From JBBDWZ01 sp050732575 (GTDB taxonomy: Bacteria > Gemmatimonadota > Gemmatimonadetes > Longimicrobiales > RSA9): 9,560 bases of DNA. Under the pieces are notes generated by a model. The model worked only from the letters and a program-made list of their open reading frames with translations. It had not been told where the DNA came from and made no database searches. Below are positions 6,138 through 9,560 of this stretch, in pieces; the stretch's first letter is position 1; each line of letters opens with the position of its first letter. The stretch covers positions 1 to 9,560 of the forward strand of contig JBOHRF010000185.1 of NCBI GenBank assembly GCA_050732575.1. The letters run 5' to 3'. A program made the translations under genes and the position numbers.

Positions 6138-7390
6138 CCGCGCAGGGCGGCTACCATGCGCTCCATTTCCTCTTCCAGATTGTAAAAATGCGGTGACAGG
6201 CGCACACCGGGTCGATCGTTGCCGCCGCGCGTAGCCACGGCAATGCGATCGCGCTGGTACAGCGCTTGCGCCAGACGGCGTACATCGAGTGTACCCGGCT
6301 GGAAGCTCACGACTGCGGCCGAGCGCGCGGCATCGCGTGAAGTCCACAATTTTACACCCGGCAATTTGGACAACCCTTCCATCAGTGACTGCGCCAGCAT
6401 GCGGCTGCGCTGCTCGATGGCGGCACGGCCAATCTCCTGCTGCAATGCGAGCGCGCGCTCGAAGGCAAGGAAGACCGCATCGTCGCGCTGACCGAAACCT
6501 TCGTGCGTGCGCGACAATCCGATCCCGCCCGTGTAGGCCGAGTAGACACTGGGCCAGAACCTGGGCTGCACGTCCCGGCGCACATACAGCACACCCACTT
6601 CACGGGCGCCGCACGGCCATTTGTGCGCACTGCCGCTGTAGAAGTCAGGCTGAATTGCTTGCAGATCCACAGCCATCAAGCCGAACGATTGGGCACCGTC
6701 GAGCAGGGTCAGGACACCATGTTCGCGGGCCGCGCGGCAGATCTCCGCAGCCGGGAAAACATCGCCTACCGTGTTGGTCATATGCGTGAAGCCCAATACG
6801 CGCGTGTTGGTCGATAATGCGCGCCGAAACGCATCGAGGTAGAACTCCGCGCCCGGGTGCGGATTGAACTGTTCCACAATCTTCACCGTGAAGCCAAACC
6901 GTTTGGCGCGCTCGCGCCACGCCTGGTGATTGCTCGGATGATTGTCGCTGAAAATGACGACCTCATCACCACTCTTCAGTTCCAGGCCGGCCGACACGTG
7001 ATTGTTGGCCTCACTCGTGTTGCGGGTCAGCAGAATCTCTTCCGGCGTAACGTTGAGGAACGCGGCCACGCTCCGGCGCAGAGACTCTTTCGCCTCGCCG
7101 AAACGCGCCCGATTCTGAGGTGATGGATCGCGATCCACCGAACGCGTGTGTTCGTAGAGCGTGCTCAATACATCGGTAGAAGACGGACACAGGTTGGCGG
7201 CATTCATGGGCGCCAGCCCTTCCGCGATCAGGAAGCGCTCGCGGATGGCTGCCCAGTCGAGCGCGCCCGTGCGGAGTCGCCAGGCGGGAGCGGCCAGTGC
7301 CCGCTCGGCATCGACTACTGTCGCCGCAAACGCAGCCGATCCGGCGGCCAGTGCGCGCGTAAATTCGCGTCGGGAAAGCGATCCGTTCAT
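6116..7390 (-). CDS. Tat-exported class V aminotransferase (isopenicillin N epimerase / cysteine desulfurase-like fold)
   Basis: 424 residues, fold-type I PLP enzyme. The N-terminus carries a twin-arginine signal, SRREFTRAL (6-14), then an Ala-rich core to about 26 and an ALAA cut site near 31-34. Typical class V features: LLTRNTSEANN (120-130, cofactor phosphate region), HPSNHQAW (151-158), HMTNTVGD (203-210), LLDGAQSFG (229-237; D231 should contact the PLP ring nitrogen), and GSAHKWPCG with Schiff-base lysine K257. It most resembles isopenicillin N epimerase-like and NifS/SufS-like groups. No clear desulfurase active-site Cys loop was identified, so the reaction is unknown. The Tat signal fits export of a folded, cofactor-loaded enzyme to the periplasm. 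Start 7390 is supported by GAGG 5 nt upstream and by the Tat signal. The frame stays open upstream to 7891, but that part is antisense to the DUF4157 gene. The 3' end overlaps the kinase by 22 bp. Confidence 0.9.
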   Translation of the reverse strand: MNGSLSRREFTRALAAGSAAFAATVVDAERALAAPAWRLRTGALDWAAIRERFLIAEGLAPMNAANLCPSSTDVLSTLYEHTRSVDRDPSPQNRARFGEAKESLRRSVAAFLNVTPEEILLTRNTSEANNHVSAGLELKSGDEVVIFSDNHPSNHQAWRERAKRFGFTVKIVEQFNPHPGAEFYLDAFRRALSTNTRVLGFTHMTNTVGDVFPAAEICRAAREHGVLTLLDGAQSFGLMAVDLQAIQPDFYSGSAHKWPCGAREVGVLYVRRDVQPRFWPSVYSAYTGGIGLSRTHEGFGQRDDAVFLAFERALALQQEIGRAAIEQRSRMLAQSLMEGLSKLPGVKLWTSRDAARSAAVVSFQPGTLDVRRLAQALYQRDRIAVATRGGNDRPGVRLSPHFYNLEEEMERMVAALRGYLRNGV

Positions 7391-7513
7391 GAGAACCTCG
7401 CAGGCGGGCAAGTTGCCTGGTTGAGCGTAGGACGGCGGCTGACAATGAGCAAGTGCCACGCTGGCCGGCGCCCGCGGTGGAGCGTACAATGGGCCGGAGT
7501 GAGAACCGGAACC
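7391..7513. promoter_or_regulatory. Divergent promoter region between aminotransferase and DUF4157 genes
   Basis: 123 bp. For the plus gene, TACAAT (7485-7490) is a good -10 candidate placing the transcript start about 17 nt before ATG 7514; no clear -35 box is seen. GAGCGTA occurs twice in direct orientation (7423-7429 and 7480-7486), the second touching the -10 box, and ACAATG also occurs twice (7442-7447 and 7486-7491). These may be paired binding sites or chance. On the minus strand a weak TTGCTC / 17 bp / TACGCT pair could serve the aminotransferase gene. Confidence 0.4.
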
Positions 7514-9560
7514 ATGCGCACCGTCGCCCCGAAACAGATGCCGACGCTGCAGTCCCGTTCGGCCGATTCGGCCAACCGCGCTCACCGCCCGGCAACACCA
7601 CAGGGTGAGGAACCGTCCATCCTTTGTGCGCACGATTTCGGGCGCATCCCCCTGCATGCTGGTTCGACAACAGGGCCCGAGACGCGGTCCGCATTGCAGC
7701 GTGCGCCGCTGGTTGGTGGATCCGTCTGGGAGATACCGCCGATAGTGAGCGATGTACTGCGCTCGCCGGGACACCCACTCGACGCGCAGACCCGCACTTT
7801 CTTCGAGCCGCGCCTGGGCCATGACTTCGGACACGTGCGCATCCATACCGATGCGCAGGCCAACGCGTCGGCACGGGCCGTACAGGCGCACGCCTATACC
7901 GTGGGGCGGGATGTGGTGTTTGGCGGCGGGCGATTCTCACCGCGCAGCAGGAAGGGTCAGCGGCTGCTGGCCCATGAGCTGACGCACGTGGTGCAGCAGA
8001 CCAGGCGGACCAGTGACAGCGTCTCGGCTGCGCGCGCAGTCCAGGAACAGGAAGCCGAGCGCGTCTCCCAGGACGTCATGCGCGGCACGCACGCGCCGGC
8101 GCAGGCGCCATCGGCCTCGCCCATCAGGGTGGCGCGCCAACCGGTCGAAGCCCATGAGGCGACAGACGAAGACCGGCGGTTTGTGGTGGATGCGGCGGCG
8201 CAGTGGTTGGTGGGCATGGCCGAGCAGGTTCAAGCATTGCGCCGTGCCGCGGCTGCCGCGCTGCGGACCACGCCGGGAAGCGCAGCCGGGCCGCGCGCGT
8301 TCCACGGTTATCTGAATCAGGAAGTTCTGCAAAGGCTGATGGGTAAGGCCATCTCCGTCTTCGAAGCGCAACGGAGTGACAATCCGTACATCAATTTCCC
8401 TGCGGAGAGCCCGGAGCAAACCCGGCTGGGAGAAGCGTACGCGCGCGCCCTGGAACAGTTCGGCCTGGCCATCAATGAAGCGCGCGCCAATGGCGCCAAC
8501 CTGGCGCCCACACTCAGGGACGCGGAGGAAAGCAGGTACGCAGCCAATCACCTGCGCTGGATGGAGGCCAATCCGGCCGCACCACTGGCCGCTGGCATGC
8601 GCACCACATTCACGCGAGCCGAGGTAGACATCTCGACCCGCCGCCACAGCCTGGTGTCAACGGAGTTTGCCAACCTCGCGGCCAATGTCCATGTGTACAA
8701 TCTGGCTGGCAACGGCGCGCAACGGCTGCGCCAGGCTCTGGCCGACTCTGCCTACCGACTGGTGCGCGATCCAACCACCAGCGCCGTGAGAGCGCAGCCC
8801 GATACCACACTGCAAGCCACCATTCAGCCCGTGCTAGACCAGCTGGATGCAATCGATTGGGCCATTGCGCAGGCCGTCGACCGGCTGCAGCGCGCTGAGA
8901 CGCGCACGCGCGCGTTTGCCGCTGATCCCGCCGCCAACCCGGCCGACGGCAATACACTGCACGCGCACTTCTCCACGCGCCATCCAGGGTATGCTACGCT
9001 ATTGGCCGACCGGTTTGCCCGCATGCAACGTGAGCTGCGCGGCCAGGGCGCGCTCACCATTCATGCGCGCAATCCGAGTGACCCGGATTGCGGTGTTGGT
9101 TCCGTGGGCGGAGGCATCTCCGTCATCGCGGCCCACGCCGATGCCAACCGCTTCCATTTTTGTGGGAACGTCACCATCGGTGATGATGAAATCGTGAGCA
9201 CGGTCATCCATGAGACGGTGCATGCCGTCATCCCCAGCCTGGGTGCACGGGCCGCGCTCACACCATCGTCGGAAACACCACGCGACCGCTCCTATGCCGG
9301 CGAACGCGTTTACTCGAGATTGACCACGGAGGAAGCGCTCGACAACGCGGAGTCCTATGCGTTCTACGTGGATGCACTGTTCGGCGTCACTGTGCACCGG
9401 CCCACACCTCCCGGGGATACCGTGACCGGCTGCAGCGACCCTGATACCGTGCGCGCTGCCCTTGCGCGCGCAACCTATCGGATCCGCCTCGCCGCCCAGT
9501 GGGCCAGCCAATATCGCGCCTCGGCACCACCACCTTTCGTGGTTACCACCATTGGCGTGG
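7514..9560 (+). CDS. DUF4157 (eCIS core) protein with second C-terminal zincin domain; 3' end outside window
   Basis: At least 682 residues, open through the right edge. Residues 1-74 are a disordered, Arg/Ser/Pro-rich leader. Residues about 75-163 are a DUF4157 domain: PPIVSDVLRSPGHPLD, HDFGHVRIHTD (103-113), AYTVGRDVVFG, and HELTHVVQQ with zincin motif H154-E155-H158. Residues about 164-500 are Ala-rich, helical and unassigned. Residues about 515-640 form a second probable metallopeptidase domain: C526 and C550, then IHETVHAV with H566-E567-H570, DRSYAGERVY (591-600) and ALDNAESYAFYVD (608-620). The C-x(n)-HExxH-x(n)-N-A-(D/E)-S-Y layout resembles aspzincin (M35-like) domains; D591 or E613 could be the third zinc ligand. 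DUF4157 proteins are known as cargo or toxins tied to extracellular contractile injection systems, but no sheath, tube or baseplate gene is visible here. ATG 7514 (MRTVAPKQ) fits DUF4157 starts; an in-frame ATG at 7445 precedes the probable promoter. No signal peptide. Confidence 0.87.
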   Translation, partial: MRTVAPKQMPTLQSRSADSANRAHRPATPQGEEPSILCAHDFGRIPLHAGSTTGPETRSALQRAPLVGGSVWEIPPIVSDVLRSPGHPLDAQTRTFFEPRLGHDFGHVRIHTDAQANASARAVQAHAYTVGRDVVFGGGRFSPRSRKGQRLLAHELTHVVQQTRRTSDSVSAARAVQEQEAERVSQDVMRGTHAPAQAPSASPIRVARQPVEAHEATDEDRRFVVDAAAQWLVGMAEQVQALRRAAAAALRTTPGSAAGPRAFHGYLNQEVLQRLMGKAISVFEAQRSDNPYINFPAESPEQTRLGEAYARALEQFGLAINEARANGANLAPTLRDAEESRYAANHLRWMEANPAAPLAAGMRTTFTRAEVDISTRRHSLVSTEFANLAANVHVYNLAGNGAQRLRQALADSAYRLVRDPTTSAVRAQPDTTLQATIQPVLDQLDAIDWAIAQAVDRLQRAETRTRAFAADPAANPADGNTLHAHFSTRHPGYATLLADRFARMQRELRGQGALTIHARNPSDPDCGVGSVGGGISVIAAHADANRFHFCGNVTIGDDEIVSTVIHETVHAVIPSLGARAALTPSSETPRDRSYAGERVYSRLTTEEALDNAESYAFYVDALFGVTVHRPTPPGDTVTGCSDPDTVRAALARATYRIRLAAQWASQYRASAPPPFVVTTIGV

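Noticed and set aside
7124..7137. 14-bp perfect palindrome TGGATCGCGATCCA
   Set aside because: It lies inside the aminotransferase coding sequence (VDRDPS region) and is explained by codon content; no second copy was seen.
1..7390. A beta-lactam theme linking the acylase tail, the isopenicillin-N-epimerase-like enzyme and the M23 peptidase
   Set aside because: The genes are far apart, on different strands and in separate units, and each family is broad. No biosynthetic or beta-lactamase gene supports a pathway.
7937..8647. Minus-strand 236-codon open frame inside the DUF4157 gene
   Set aside because: The plus frame carries the DUF4157 motifs and stays open to the window edge; this frame is its shadow. 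The same applies to the minus frame at 8999-9511.

Overview
The window is GC-rich, densely coded bacterial DNA. No rRNA, tRNA, CRISPR array, insertion sequence or transposase is visible. Several traits would suit Gemmatimonadota or a similar Gram-negative soil phylum: lipoprotein and Tat export signals, a BID_2-like domain fused to M23, a DUF6929-like protein, a REC-GAF-histidine kinase and a DUF4157 protein. This placement is an inference from gene content; no marker gene proves it.

Layout, left to right. (1) The last 41 codons of a penicillin-acylase-like (S45) gene on the + strand. A heptad tandem repeat and palindrome follow, then a small cupin gene (+). (2) A DUF6929-like, probable beta-propeller gene (-) whose 3' end overlaps the cupin gene by 30 bp. 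(3) Divergent from it, an exported M23 peptidase with an N-terminal Ig-like domain (+), then a small two-helix membrane protein (+). (4) A strong hairpin terminator, then a small secreted TPR-like protein (-). (5) A 314-bp gene-free divergent region with several small stem-loops, leading into a REC-GAF-HisKA-HATPase hybrid kinase (+). The receiver aspartate of this kinase is replaced by glutamate. (6) A Tat-exported class V aminotransferase (-) overlapping the kinase tail to tail by 22 bp. (7) A 123-bp divergent promoter region, then a large DUF4157 ('eCIS core') protein (+) that runs off the right edge. It carries a second, C-terminal HExxH zincin domain.

The genes do not form one operon. 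They are mostly single genes facing alternately toward and away from each other, with three divergent control regions (1583-1625, 4123-4436, 7391-7513) and overlapping or hairpin-separated convergent ends. At least four products look exported or membrane-bound: M23 peptidase, two-helix protein, TPR protein and aminotransferase.

The most interesting items are the double-HExxH DUF4157 protein, a candidate injection-system cargo or secreted metallopeptidase, and the kinase with the Asp-to-Glu receiver.
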